From assembly GCF_905171775.1 (NCBI RefSeq), contig NC_053489.1, positions 243,418,231-243,482,230 of the forward strand: a stretch of DNA of 64,000 bases, in the 5' to 3' direction. Positions 24,755 to 34,662 of the stretch are shown here, in pieces (the stretch's first letter is position 1; the number at the start of each line of letters is the position of its first letter). The stretch is from Rana temporaria (Eukaryota; Chordata; Amphibia; Anura; Ranidae). A program made the position numbers and the translations under genes. The notes under the pieces were generated by a model. That model saw only the letters and a program-made list of their open reading frames with translations, had not been told where the DNA came from and made no database searches.

Positions 24755-24795
24755 TTTTTTTTTGCAGTCCCTGAATGCTTTGCGACCCCTTTGTA
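24670..24795. repeat. Perfect palindrome with (TA)n centre inside DIRS gag
   Basis: A 32-base arm (24670-24701, including GGGTCGCAAAGCATTCAGGG) followed by an A run is repeated exactly inverted at 24764-24795, around T/A and TA runs. The right arm corresponds to the gag sequence of DIRS copy 2 near 48330-48370 (TTTTTGCTGTTCCAAAAAAC onward), so the left arm is an inverted duplicate of internal gag sequence. The normal 5' gag part between the terminal repeat and this point is missing. Confidence 0.85.
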
Positions 24796-26830
24796 AGTAG
24801 GTGGGTCTCTCCTCCTGTGGACCCTCCGGTGTCCGGATGGAGCAAAGCCGCCACGTTGCCCGTGGAAGGGGCTCCTGCCTGTGGGTACCCCGCTGAGACC
24901 GGTCTTGACTCGGTCTCTGGTGTCACAGACTCTGACTAGAGGGCTGTAGCTCCTGCTGCAGGAGCTGGGGGCACAAGATGCTGCTGAGCCCTGTAAGGAC
25001 CTAGCTGAACGTTTGGTTCGGGGTCTGTAGTTCGTCTGTGAGTCGGTCCTGGATGCGCTTCCCTTGCTTCCAGGGCCTCCGCCTGTGTGGGGGTGTTTGC
25101 GCCGCCTCGTGTGGCTTACATGCTGGTCTTCGGACCGATCCTCAAAGGGTCCTTGGTGGACTCACCCCTTTAGGGGTGGGCGGCTTTTTGGGCCTCCCGG
25201 GTTGGCACCCCTAGGGATGCCACGGGTGGTAAGAGCACGCTGCTTCCTCTGCTAGGAAGGGCAAGGAGCCTCGCCGTCGGCGAGGGCCCTCCTCTCCCGA
25301 GCGGTTCGTGCGCCCAGCACGGTGGGTATTCTGCAGGGTGCTAAGGCCCCCGCTGCGGGGCTGTGACGCGCCTGGCACCACGTGCCATACGGGCCTGCGG
25401 ACGGTATTGCTTCCGCATGTAGGTGTGCCCCCGTCGGGTGGGGGGCTGGCTTTGTGATTTTGCGGCTCGGTTGAGGCCTCTTCTTTCCGACCGTTGGCTT
25501 TGCAAGGTTTTCTCGCGGTGCAAGATAGGTTTTCTCTCTTGGCTGCCTAACAGATTTTTTCCTCCGTCCTCTGGCTTCCTCCGGTTCGCTGGTTGGTTCT
25601 GTCCAGGATCTTCTGATCGGGGGAGTGGTGGTGCCAGTTCCCTCAATGGAACGGTCTCAGGGGTAATACTCCAATCTGTTGGTAATCCCCATGGTGGACG
25701 GGGTCCGTCCAATCCTGGGCCTCAGGGCCCTCGTTTGTTTTTTTTGTAAAGTACAAAATTTCAGGATGGGAATTTTTTTTCTGGCGTCCTTGGATGTCAT
25801 GAACGCATACCTGCATGTTCCCATATGCTCTAAGCACCAGAGATTCTGGGCTTTGCGGTCAGGGAGGACCTTTTTCTTTTTGTGGCCCTCCCGCTCGACT
25901 TGGTGTCGACATCACAGGTTTTTACCGGGGTGCTCGTCCCGATACTGGCCCGGCTGTGTCAGCGGGGGTTTATCGTGGGGTGTCTGGGCGACATTCTCCT
26001 ACGAGCTTCTGAGAACTCTGCATTTGTGGAGCCGTGTCTATCACGTGTCAGACTCTCCTGGAAGTTTGGCTGGCTTCTGTTTTTTGTCCAGAAGTCAGTG
26101 TTGGTCCCGTCTGGGACTGGAATTCCTGGGACTAGTCCTGGATTCCGCCGGGGCGGGAGTTTTGTTCTCCTAACGGAAAAATTTAAGACTCTGCAATCTG
26201 CTGGGCAGCAGTTGTCGACCTAGTGGTGGTCATCTCCGCGATTCTGCTTGAGGGTTCTGGATCTGACGGTGGCCTCTTTCGAGGCGGTTCCGTATGCCCA
26301 ATTCCACGCCAGGGTGCTACTGGAGGACCTGTTGTCACGTGGGGACTAGCTTCCGTCATCTCTGGATTACCAGGTTCGGATGAGTCATCTAGTCCCTGGT
26401 GTGGTGGCTGATGTTTTCCGGTGCTTCGGGCCGGGAAGTCGTTTCGGCCAAGCCACTGGACCGTGGTCGCGATGGATGCCAGCCTCTCCGGTTGTGGGAG
26501 GGGTTTTTGGGGCACCCAGTCAGCCCTGGGGTGCTGGACTCAGGTGGCGACCCACCTACCAATCATTGTTCTGAATCGAGCTTTGCCTTGCCTGGTGGTC
26601 CCTGGATCTACAGGGCCGACCATTCGGGACCCTGTCCGTCAACGCTGTGACGTACGTCGACCATCAGGGAGGCACACAGAGCTCTGTTGCAGCGACGAGG
26701 GTCGCGCACATACTTTGGTGGGCCGAAGGGTCCGTTCCGGCTCTATTGGCCGTGTACATTCCGGGAGTACGGAATTGGCAAGCCGACTCCTAAGTCGGAT
26801 TGTGCTCGACCACGGAGAGTGGTCTCTCCA
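24796..26830 (+). pseudogene. DIRS copy 1 gag, reverse transcriptase and RNase H remnants
   Basis: Compared with copy 2, 24796-25400 is decayed gag, 25440-26215 is reverse transcriptase, and 26370-26830 is RNase H. Recognisable blocks include SLDVMNAYLHVPICSKHQRF (25789-25848), the counterpart of SLDIMDAYLRVPICTRHQRF in copy 2. The expected YLDD box is disrupted: the codons around 25975 read GCLGDILLRAS. The RNase H block reads DASLSGCGRGFWG near 26470. Multiple frame changes and stops occur. It uses the same coding strand as MORC2. Confidence 0.75.
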
Positions 26831-27368
26831 CCCGTAGGGGTTTTTCAGTATATGTGCCGAAAGTGGGGCACTCCAGGCGTGGTCCTTCTAGTGTCCCGCC
26901 TCAACCGGAAGGTGCCATGTTTTTGGCCAGGTCACGGGACCCGTGGGCTGACGCGTCAGGCGCGTTGGTGGCTCCTTGGGGTCGCTATCGCCTGCTTTAC
27001 ACCTTCCCTCCTCGGTAGCTTCTTCCTCGCCTGCTGCGCAGAGTGGAAGCCGAGGGTATTTATCAATCCGGATTGCCCCAGATTGGCCGCGTCGCTCCTG
27101 GTACGTGGACCTGGTGCGTCTGGTGGCTGACGCCCCCTAGCATTTTCCCCTGGGGGTTGATCTTCTGTTACAGGGTCCGATCTTCCACCCTGTTTTTACA
27201 GCCACTGGCTTAGCGACGTGGCTGTTGAGAGCCTGGGGCTGAAGGCCCGAGGCCTATTGGGCTCAGTGGTCTCGACCGTGCTGCCGGCACGGTAGTCTAC
27301 CTCACGTAGGATTTACATCATACGTGGAGGGCCTGCATCTCTGGTGAGGAGATGAAATGGCACCCTAG

Positions 27369-27419
27369 TACGTACGTACGTACGTACGTACGTACGTACG
27401 TACGTACGTACGTACGTAG
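27369..27419. repeat. (GTAC)n tetranucleotide microsatellite
   Basis: About 12 units of GTAC. The same place in DIRS copy 2 reads only CCGTACATACGTGG (about 50908), so the array expanded from a short GTAC seed after the element inserted. Confidence 0.9.
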
Positions 27420-27672
27420 TATCCAGGATTCTGCTGTTTTTTACAGCAGGGAGTGGATCAGGCTCTCGCCTTACGTACAGTTGGGAATCAGTTTTCTGCT
27501 CTGGCTGTTACTTTCAATGAGCCTTGGCGTCGCACTCCTTGGTGCGTACGTCTGTTCTGGGGGTCTGGCATATGGCCCCTCCACTCCCCCCATGGGACTT
27601 GTATTTAGTCCTTTTGGTTCTTCTGGATGCTCCCTTTGTGGACATTCGGGAGGTTTTTTGTTGACTGTCACG

Positions 27673-27756
27673 AGACGGGAGCAGGTTTAGCTCAAGTGCT
27701 AGAGTACCTGCCCTTCAGGCATTTGACTCTGGGTTCTAGCCCAGGAAGGTCTGCGT
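27673..27756 (+). repeat. tRNA-like retroposed insert with 7-bp duplication
   Basis: An 84-base segment absent from the homologous part of DIRS copy 2 (51170-51200). It is flanked by the direct repeat TGTCACG (27666-27672 and 27757-27763). It contains a D-arm-like TAGCTCAAGTGCTAGAGTA, an anticodon-arm-like CCTGCCCTTCAGGC, and a T-arm-like CTGGGTTCTAGCCCAG. Its length and arms suggest a retroposed, mutated tRNA or the head of a tRNA-derived SINE. It is not a functional tRNA: the anticodon and acceptor stems are mismatched and the T loop is one base short. Confidence 0.5.
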
Positions 27757-27950
27757 TGTCACGTGGCCGTGGCTCGTCGTGGGCATTTCCACTGTGATTT
27801 TTTTCTGGTAGCAATTACCTCGATCAGACTAGTGTTTGTCTGAACTGGAGGCCTTGTCTTGCATGGCTCCCTGCTTGGTCATCCATAAGGATGAGGTGGT
27901 GCTGCGGCGCAGCCGTCTTTTCTCCCCAAGGTGGTTTCGGCTTTTCACGT

Positions 27951-28551
27951 TGTTCTGTTCCCACATGAAGGCGAATGAAGGTATAACTGATAATAGCTGT
28001 GTGACTTCTTACCTTCGTATCCAAGCAGTAGGGCAGACAGGACCGGCAGATGTTCAGATTAGATGGATCCAGACTCAGACATGAAGATGAAATCAGCGTG
28101 GGTTTATTCAATCCAGATAAGACAACAAACGGTGATACAATACTGTTCTGTAGTAGTGGTATCAATGCTGACTTGTTAGAATATGTCCTGAGGCTAGCTG
28201 CTGTGGCTGCAGAGCTGCTGCTGAGCTGCTGCTGACTTCTGCGTGACTTCTGCGTGACTTCTGCATGACTTCTGCGTGGTCAAAAACTGATGCCTTCTCA
28301 AGCCCAAAAATGTGGAGTGTCTAGTCACACAGCCATGAGGAGATACTGAAAATGGCTGCTCCCAGTGAAGAGACCTGCCCAGCAAGAGTCCACGCCTCCG
28401 AATAGAAAAAACTTTACTAACCAGAACAGGGACGTGTGGCATGCAAATTCTGGCCAGCAGATGGCAGCAGTGAAAGAAATGCATGAAAACAAACATGTAG
28501 AAATAAAGATTAATAATGTAATGTACAAATAACTATAAGGAGAACAGCACA
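27951..28551 (-). repeat. BEL/Pao 3' LTR
   Basis: 601 bases, ending at CAGCACA. It includes four tandem GACTTCTGC-type 11-base units (28228-28280), one more than the partner LTR at 34068-34657, which accounts exactly for the length difference. Confidence 0.92.
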
Positions 28552-28712
28552 CTCCCCGTCTGAAATTTACGTAAGGAGATTTCACTATGACGAATGTCCA
28601 TAAAAATATAATACAACCTGTAACGAAGAACATGTGAAATGCAATAAACATGACATAGTGGGTTGGCTGACCCATAGCGGGTAAAACTGTGAAGTTCGAG
28701 TTCAGTCCTTTT

Positions 28713-30494
28713 TCATCCTTCGGGAACGTTCTCGATGGGTAATATTAGAATGAGTTTGTTAATCGGCCTTGCAAAAGTTTTAAGCTCACCCTTCCTGAAG
28801 ATCTTCAGCTCCACCTTTCGGACCTTGCCATCCTTGCTAGGAAGAACCTTTGTAATTAGTCCCATAGGCCAGGTGATCCTTTCGGTTTGTTGCTCCTTCA
28901 TCAGTACTAGGTCTCCTTCTTTCAAGTTTGGTTTTTGATGTTGCCATTTCCTCCTTCCTTGAAGAATATTGAGATACTCTTTACGCCATCTGTTCCAGAA
29001 GTAATCTGCCAGGTGTTGTACACGTTTCCAGTGTTTTTGGTAGATATTCCCATGGGTAAATTCTCCACTAGGCGTGAGCATATTGTCCGTTTTTTGGGTA
29101 AGTAGAATAGCCGGAGACAGTATGGCTGGTGTTTCAGGATCCATAGATACTGGCACAAGGGGTCTTGAATTGATGATAGCTGAAACTTCAGCGAGAAGAG
29201 TGACGAGAGTCTCGTGCGTAAGTCTTGAAGAGTTTACATCCATCAACATAGAATTTAAGATGTTGCGTGAGATCCCGATCATTCTCTCCCAGGAACCCCC
29301 CATGTGGGAACTATGAGGAGGATTAGAAATCCAGGTGCAACCTTTCTCCGCCAACTGATCTTGGATAGGCTTAGTGTCGATGTTCAGTTCTCTACAGGTG
29401 CCGATGAAGTTACTTCCCTGGTCTGACCTCAACTGTTTCACTGGTCCTCTGATGGCGAAGAACCGTCTTAAGGCATTAATGAGGCTGGATGTGTCCATAG
29501 ATTCTATCACCTCTATATGAACGGCTCGCACACTCATGCAAGTAAATAGCACGGCCCAACGTTTACTGTTTGCGTGACCACCACGGGTTCTACGTGCGGA
29601 CACCATCCATGGTCCAAAGACGTCTAGGCCAGTGTAGGTGAAGGGCGGCTCTGTGCATAGTCTATCCGCGGGCAAGTCGGCCATTTGTTGGTGTAGCTGT
29701 TTTCCTCTAGCTTTACGACAGTGCACACAGTCATGCAGTAGTTGGGCTACACGTTTCTTCATACCTATAATCCAAAGACCCGCAGACCTTAACTTGCCCT
29801 CAGTGATTTGTCTGCCCTGGTGTTCAGTCTTTTTGTGGTAATGTCGGATCAGCAACGTGATGATATGATGTTTGCTGGGAATAATGACAGGATTTTGCTC
29901 CGCAACTCCTAGGTGGGCTTGATTCAAACGACCACCGACTCTGAGCAGGCCAAAACTGTCCATAATTGGGTTTAAGTTTGCAAGGGGACTTTTTTTAGGA
30001 ATCTGCTGTCTGTTGTTCAAGTACTTCCTTTCTACGTTAAATTCCTGCTGCTGGACATGACGTATTATGAGAGACTCGCTATGAGAAATGTCCTCAGCAG
30101 AGAATGGTTTATGGCAGACGTGCCAACCATGACAATCTTTATCTTCCTGAGTATTGTGATAACATCTGGCGATGTGCACTAACCTTGCAATGGTTCTGAC
30201 AAGTCTCATCCAACTGGAGAAATGTTCAAAACGATGACAGTCAAGCCTGGAGGTCTGCTTTGTTTCAGTGACTAATGCGCTAACTTCGGCGCATATTTCT
30301 GGATCATTATGCGGAACCTGGATGCTGTAAACTTCCTGTTCACATTTGTCTGCCCGTCCTAGCAGAAATTCTGGGCCTGTAAGCCAAGTAGATTTAGCAA
30401 AGGAACCCACAGACGTAGGCCTGGTGGCGTGATCTGCTGGATTAAGTTCAGATGGTATGACAATGTGTTCTCTCGTCTCAGGCTTGCTGTCCAT
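28713..30494 (-). CDS. BEL/Pao integrase region with C-terminal domain
   Basis: 593 codons on the minus strand. The N-terminal ~25 residues hold the seam of the deletion: the frame enters from the start of the reverse transcriptase and passes at once to IPSELNPADHATR, the end of the RNase H region. Then come the integrase zinc-binding domain (His-His near HKKTEHQG, Cys-Cys in CVHCRKARG), the integrase core with GLDVFGPW (Asp), LRSDQGSNFIG (Asp) and HMGGSWERMI (Glu), and the BEL-typical C-terminal domain with LKEGDLVLMKE and WPMGLITKVLPS. It has the same frame as the upstream gag-protease frame (30597-33440), with only a stop and about 100 bases between. It is intact as an integrase but without its polymerase. 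Confidence 0.9.
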   Translation of the reverse strand: MDSKPETREHIVIPSELNPADHATRPTSVGSFAKSTWLTGPEFLLGRADKCEQEVYSIQVPHNDPEICAEVSALVTETKQTSRLDCHRFEHFSSWMRLVRTIARLVHIARCYHNTQEDKDCHGWHVCHKPFSAEDISHSESLIIRHVQQQEFNVERKYLNNRQQIPKKSPLANLNPIMDSFGLLRVGGRLNQAHLGVAEQNPVIIPSKHHIITLLIRHYHKKTEHQGRQITEGKLRSAGLWIIGMKKRVAQLLHDCVHCRKARGKQLHQQMADLPADRLCTEPPFTYTGLDVFGPWMVSARRTRGGHANSKRWAVLFTCMSVRAVHIEVIESMDTSSLINALRRFFAIRGPVKQLRSDQGSNFIGTCRELNIDTKPIQDQLAEKGCTWISNPPHSSHMGGSWERMIGISRNILNSMLMDVNSSRLTHETLVTLLAEVSAIINSRPLVPVSMDPETPAILSPAILLTQKTDNMLTPSGEFTHGNIYQKHWKRVQHLADYFWNRWRKEYLNILQGRRKWQHQKPNLKEGDLVLMKEQQTERITWPMGLITKVLPSKDGKVRKVELKIFRKGELKTFARPINKLILILPIENVPEG

Positions 30495-30596
30495 GGTGCG
30501 CTGAAGAGAGTTAGATCTGGATAGCGCTTGCTCCTGATTGTCGGGGAGACTTACCCTGGTGGTTCGGAAGGGTAATGGAGAAACCCAGTGATTGGT
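30494..30596 (-). other. Deletion scar: RT start fused to RNase H end
   Basis: On the minus strand, codons read NHWVSPLPFRTT, then NQEQALSRSNSLQRTMDSKP and directly REHIVIPSELNPADH. In BEL elements the first block opens the reverse transcriptase and the last closes the RNase H; several hundred codons that should lie between are absent. The join leaves the frame intact. Confidence 0.85.
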
Positions 30597-33440
30597 TTAG
30601 TCTTTAAAGAACTCTCTGTCTTCTACTGATAAGGCTACCTTATCATCATCCTTGGTTGTGTGAAAGACTGATCTCCCCAAGTCGTCAGCAAAGAGGGGAG
30701 AAATGATGTCAGGTGGTTGTACGAGGTCTGGAGACTTCTCTTTCACTTCATAGTGATGAGGACACGGCTTAATGCAAGTTGTGCGTCCGTCTCCACGCAC
30801 GTACGTTTTGAAGGAGTCGATTTCTGGTTGATCCAGGCATACGTTTCCTATGACTACCCATCCCAGGTCCAGCCTCTGGGCATATGGTGCGTAGTCAGGA
30901 CCATTACACTGTTGGCGCACCTTGTGCACCCTTAGATTATCTCTGCCAAGCAGGAGTAGAATCTCAGCATTGTTGTCCATAGGTGGGATAACGTTGGCTA
31001 GGTGCCTTAGGTGCGGTTGGTGAAACGCAGCTTCTGGAGTAGGAATCTCATCCCTATGGTTGGGTATTTGATCGCATTCAATCAGTGTTGGTAGGGGTAT
31101 TTCTGTATTCCCACTGATGGGGGAAGCAATGAATCCTTGCGCCCTCCTGCCGCTAGTCTCAATGCGGCCTGAGCAGGTGTTTAAGATGTAGGGTTCTGAT
31201 GGTCCCTTTATCCCAAAGGCTTCAAAGAATTTAGGTCCTGCTAGGGACCGGTTGCTTTGGTCATCGATGATGGCATACATTTTTACTGCCTTTTCTGGTA
31301 GTCCCTCTGGATAGACCTTGATTAGGCATATTCGGGCACAACATTTCTCACCCTGGCCCTCGCCACATACTTCCAAACATGAACAGGAAACAGCGGTGGC
31401 TGCGTTAGCGTGGTTCTGGGGCTCCCCGCCATGACTTGGAGCGGGACTGGTGGTGACGGCAGCTGGTGAGTCTCTGGGCAGTGGAACTGGGTGCATAGCC
31501 GAGGCATGTCTTTCACTATGACACTCCTCACACTTGATGATGGATTTACAGTCCTTAGCCATGTGCTCCAATGAAGCGCAGCATCTGAAACATACCCCAA
31601 GCTCGCTGAGGAACTTCTTGCGCTCCTGTATGGGTTTGGATCTAAACCCTCTGCATTTGTTCAGTGAGTGTGGTTTTTTATGAATGGGACATTCACGATT
31701 GAAGGACTTGTCTCCTGATGAGGTATTGTACTGTTTACCCGTGGGTGCTGCATAAGATGGTAGGTTAGTCTTTCTAACACTCACGCTGCTCTTAAAGTCT
31801 CTGTGTTTATGCATGGCACTCTCATACCTTGGTGATGGTGTCGCTGGAGCTGTAGTGTTGAACTCCAGGAAATCGAGGCTGGGGTCATTCCTCATCTGGG
31901 ACTGTTCTTCAATGAATCTGCAGAAATGAATAAATGGGGGAAAGGTGATGTCATGCACCCTTTTGTACCTTGAGACTGATGCCGCCCACTTTTCTTGCAG
32001 ACTGTATGGTAGTTTCACGACAATTGGGTTCACTCCATGGGCTGTATCCAGGTAGCATAGCCCGATCAGACGAGGGTCTCTTTTGGCAAGCTCTAGTTCC
32101 ATGAGCAGGTCACTCAAATCCTGAAGCTTATGGACGTCCTTAAGATTGATCTTTGGGATGTTCTGCAGTCTCTTAAATAGGGCCTTCTCTATTGCTTCTG
32201 CACTGCCGAAGGTACGTTCGAGTCTCTGCCAGGCGGCAGCGAGACCTGCTTCTGCTTGTCCCACATAGACAGTTCTGAGGCTCTTGATGCGATTTGTGGA
32301 GCTTGGACCCAGCCATGAGATCATGAGGTTGAGCTCCTTCTCTGCGTCTAGTTTGAGGTTGGCAATGGTGGCCTTGAAAGTTGCCTTCCAAGCTCTGTAG
32401 CTCTCTGCACGGTCATCAAATTTTGAGAGACTTGTGTTAATTAGCTCTCTGATCGCCATAATCTTGGCCAACTCAGACATATCTGATTTCTCACTGCTTG
32501 TTGCCACGACAACCTGTGGTGCCGCCGGGGCGTGTAGGCTTTGCGGCGTGAAAGGGTGAGATGCATCCAGGTAGAATGATGCTGCTGCAGGGTTGAGCTG
32601 TGATCTAGTCTCTGTAGATCGTGAGGACTGCTGCTTGAGCTGTGGAGGTAGGCCAGGAAACGCCTGATGGCCCTTTTTGTAGTTTCGTAATAACTGTCCT
32701 TGAGAAGGCACATCTGGGTGAACACCATCAGATTTCTCGGGTGCTGTAAGTGACACTGGCACTGTAGGTGGAGATGACTTTGAGGTTTCGGCGTTGTCAG
32801 CTTGGACGGTACTGCATACTGGGGGTGATGCAGATAATTGTTTCAGTACATAGTCGCTGGTGCGGTAAGCTGAATCTTCTACCTCCTGTGGTAGCGAGCA
32901 GACTGGATCAAGACCTTGGCTTAATGCTTGCTCAAGTAGTCTTACTTTAGCTAATGCAACTTCCTCTTCCATCTCTGATTCAAGAATCTTTATTCGAGCC
33001 TCTGCTTCTGCGTCTGCCCTCTTGGCCTCTGCTTCTGCTTTTGCCAGAGCTTCTTTTTCAGTGAAGGAAGGTCTGGCTTTGGATTGATCTGCATTTATGC
33101 GGGCCTCTAGTAGTCTGTCGCTTAGGGTTGAGCTTCTTGAGCACGATGATCTGTATGACCGAGAGGAATGTTTGGATGAATTTGATCTGTGTGATCTAGT
33201 TTCTTGCAAATGGGAGATGCGGAGTTCCGCTTTATCTTTAGCAAGCAGCACCATGGTGTCTCTTTGAATGTCTATAGATTCTGCCTTGCTCAGTTCTGAA
33301 AGGGCTTCATCATTATTAACGTTTTTTAGAAAGGTTATATACCTTGTGAACAGTCTCTTGTATCCTTCATGAGCTGTGTTCAGCCGCCTGATGCCAACTT
33401 GTAAGCTTGAGGTATCACCAGAGGATTTAAGTCCTGACAT
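30597..33440 (-). CDS. BEL/Pao Gag and aspartic protease
   Basis: 947 codons on the minus strand. The first ~200 residues are charged and coiled-coil-like (EKEALAKAEAEAKRADAEAE). The middle is the Gag domain. Cys/His knuckles follow (ECPIHKKPHSLNKC, then GVCFRCCASLEHMAKDC and IIKCEECHSERHASAMH). The C-terminal part has the A17-type aspartic protease with IIDDQSNRSL. It ends FFKD at a TAA that is in frame with the following 30494-30596 segment, whose codons begin the reverse transcriptase (HWVSPLPFRTT). I take the Met at 33440 as start because it leads directly into the conserved N-terminus. The frame is otherwise intact, consistent with the low LTR divergence. Confidence 0.88.
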   Translation of the reverse strand: MSGLKSSGDTSSLQVGIRRLNTAHEGYKRLFTRYITFLKNVNNDEALSELSKAESIDIQRDTMVLLAKDKAELRISHLQETRSHRSNSSKHSSRSYRSSCSRSSTLSDRLLEARINADQSKARPSFTEKEALAKAEAEAKRADAEAEARIKILESEMEEEVALAKVRLLEQALSQGLDPVCSLPQEVEDSAYRTSDYVLKQLSASPPVCSTVQADNAETSKSSPPTVPVSLTAPEKSDGVHPDVPSQGQLLRNYKKGHQAFPGLPPQLKQQSSRSTETRSQLNPAAASFYLDASHPFTPQSLHAPAAPQVVVATSSEKSDMSELAKIMAIRELINTSLSKFDDRAESYRAWKATFKATIANLKLDAEKELNLMISWLGPSSTNRIKSLRTVYVGQAEAGLAAAWQRLERTFGSAEAIEKALFKRLQNIPKINLKDVHKLQDLSDLLMELELAKRDPRLIGLCYLDTAHGVNPIVVKLPYSLQEKWAASVSRYKRVHDITFPPFIHFCRFIEEQSQMRNDPSLDFLEFNTTAPATPSPRYESAMHKHRDFKSSVSVRKTNLPSYAAPTGKQYNTSSGDKSFNRECPIHKKPHSLNKCRGFRSKPIQERKKFLSELGVCFRCCASLEHMAKDCKSIIKCEECHSERHASAMHPVPLPRDSPAAVTTSPAPSHGGEPQNHANAATAVSCSCLEVCGEGQGEKCCARICLIKVYPEGLPEKAVKMYAIIDDQSNRSLAGPKFFEAFGIKGPSEPYILNTCSGRIETSGRRAQGFIASPISGNTEIPLPTLIECDQIPNHRDEIPTPEAAFHQPHLRHLANVIPPMDNNAEILLLLGRDNLRVHKVRQQCNGPDYAPYAQRLDLGWVVIGNVCLDQPEIDSFKTYVRGDGRTTCIKPCPHHYEVKEKSPDLVQPPDIISPLFADDLGRSVFHTTKDDDKVALSVEDREFFKD

Positions 33441-34067
33441 GAGGGAGGAAACTCGCTCCCATTGCTCTTCCAGGTTATCGCATAGCTCATCTTTTGTGGT
33501 TTGATAGTTTTCCCTGACCTTTTATTGTCGGTTTGAGGGAGCGTCTTGGTCGCACGACTTGGTCTGCTGGAAGTGTGGGTTCTGCTTCCTGTACTTCTTG
33601 GTGATCAGTATCAGGCTGCATTAGCTCTGTTTCATCACTGGGGAACTGTGCAAGGTCCTTTTTGTCCATTTTGATTTAAGGTGCGCTGTCTCTTTAAGAA
33701 AAAAAACTTTTGAATTGGGGGCTGAAAATTGCAGTGCGCCTGCGCTGGGGCACTCTGGCAAGGTTCCTCAGGTGTTTTAAGTGATTTGCGGGGGTTTAGG
33801 TTAGAGAGGGACCCCGTGTGCGTTAACAGTTCAGCTATGCGAGCAAAGATTGATATGGGATATAGGAAACGGCTTGATGAGTTGTGGAGGGCTTTCAGGC
33901 AACAGTAAAGATACTGTGGACATGCGGTGCTTGCCCTTAGACTTGTGGAACATGCACTGTAGCCGGGCAGATTAGCTGCAGATAGGCCTGTTACAGGGGA
34001 GATTCCTTAGTGTGGTAACTCTGAGGGAATCTGTGACTGGGGTGTGGACATTAAGGCAGTTTTTGAC

Positions 34068-34657
34068 TGTTCTGTTCCCACATGAAGGCGAATGAAGGTA
34101 TAACTGATAATAGCTGTGTGACTTCTTACCTTCGTATCCAAGCAGTGGGGCAGACAGGACCGGCAGATGTTCAGGTTAGATGGATCCAGACTCAGACATG
34201 AAGATGAAATCAGCGTGGGTTTATTCAATCCAGATAAGACAACAAACGGTGATACAATACTGTTCTGTAGTAGTGGTATCAATGCTGACTTGTTAGAATA
34301 TGTCCTGAGGCTAGCTGCTGTGGCTGCAGAGCTGCTGCTGAGCTGCTGCTGACTTCTGCGTGACTTCTGCGTGACTTCTGCGAGGTCAAAAACTGATGCC
34401 TTCTCAAGCCCAAAAATGTGGAGTGTCTAGTCACACAGCCATGAGGAGATACTGAAAATGGCTGCTCCCAGTGAAGAGACCTGCCCAGCAAGAGTCCACG
34501 CCTCCGAATAGAAAAAACTTTACTAACAAGAACAGGGACGTGTGGCATGCAAATTCTGGCCAGCAGATGGCAGCAGTGAAAGAAATGCATGAAAACAAAC
34601 ATGTAGAAATAAAGATTAATAATGTAATGTACAAATAACTATAAGGAGAACAGCACA
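34068..34657 (-). repeat. BEL/Pao 5' LTR
   Basis: 590 bases. It differs from 27951-28551 at roughly four positions (for example GCAGTGGGG versus GCAGTAGGG) plus the 11-base repeat unit. Its outer end abuts the CACGT duplication. Confidence 0.92.
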
Positions 34658-34662
34658 CACGT

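Larger units (their letters stand above)
27352..27945 (+). pseudogene. DIRS copy 1 tyrosine recombinase, 5' part
   Basis: Aligns with 50918-51345 of copy 2 (tyrosine recombinase N-terminal half), including the start near GGAGTGGATCAGGCTCTCGC (27450). It carries a (GTAC)n expansion at 27369-27419 and the tRNA-like insert at 27673-27756, and is cut at 27950 by the BEL element. The catalytic-Arg block (SIRRVSELAALS in copy 2) is recognisable but frameshifted. Confidence 0.7.
27951..34657 (-). mobile_element. BEL/Pao LTR retrotransposon with internal RT deletion
   Basis: Two LTRs (27951-28551 and 34068-34657) flank a minus-strand coding region. The 5-bp direct repeat CACGT at 27946-27950 and 34658-34662 is the target-site duplication, and the DIRS sequence resumes across it in register with copy 2. 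The LTRs read TG...CA in the coding sense. They differ by about four substitutions and one 11-base repeat unit over about 590 bases, so the insertion is young. The reverse transcriptase and RNase H are missing (see the two coding features). A purine stretch (GACGGGGAG on the minus strand) directly precedes the 3' LTR at 28552. BEL/Pao assignment rests on the A17-type protease, integrase and C-terminal domain. Confidence 0.92.

Noticed and set aside
27352..27690. Protein with YVRTYVRT repeats
   Set aside because: Translation of the (GTAC)n microsatellite.
27673..27756. Functional tRNA gene
   Set aside because: Acceptor and anticodon stems are mismatched and the T loop is short; called a tRNA-like insert instead.
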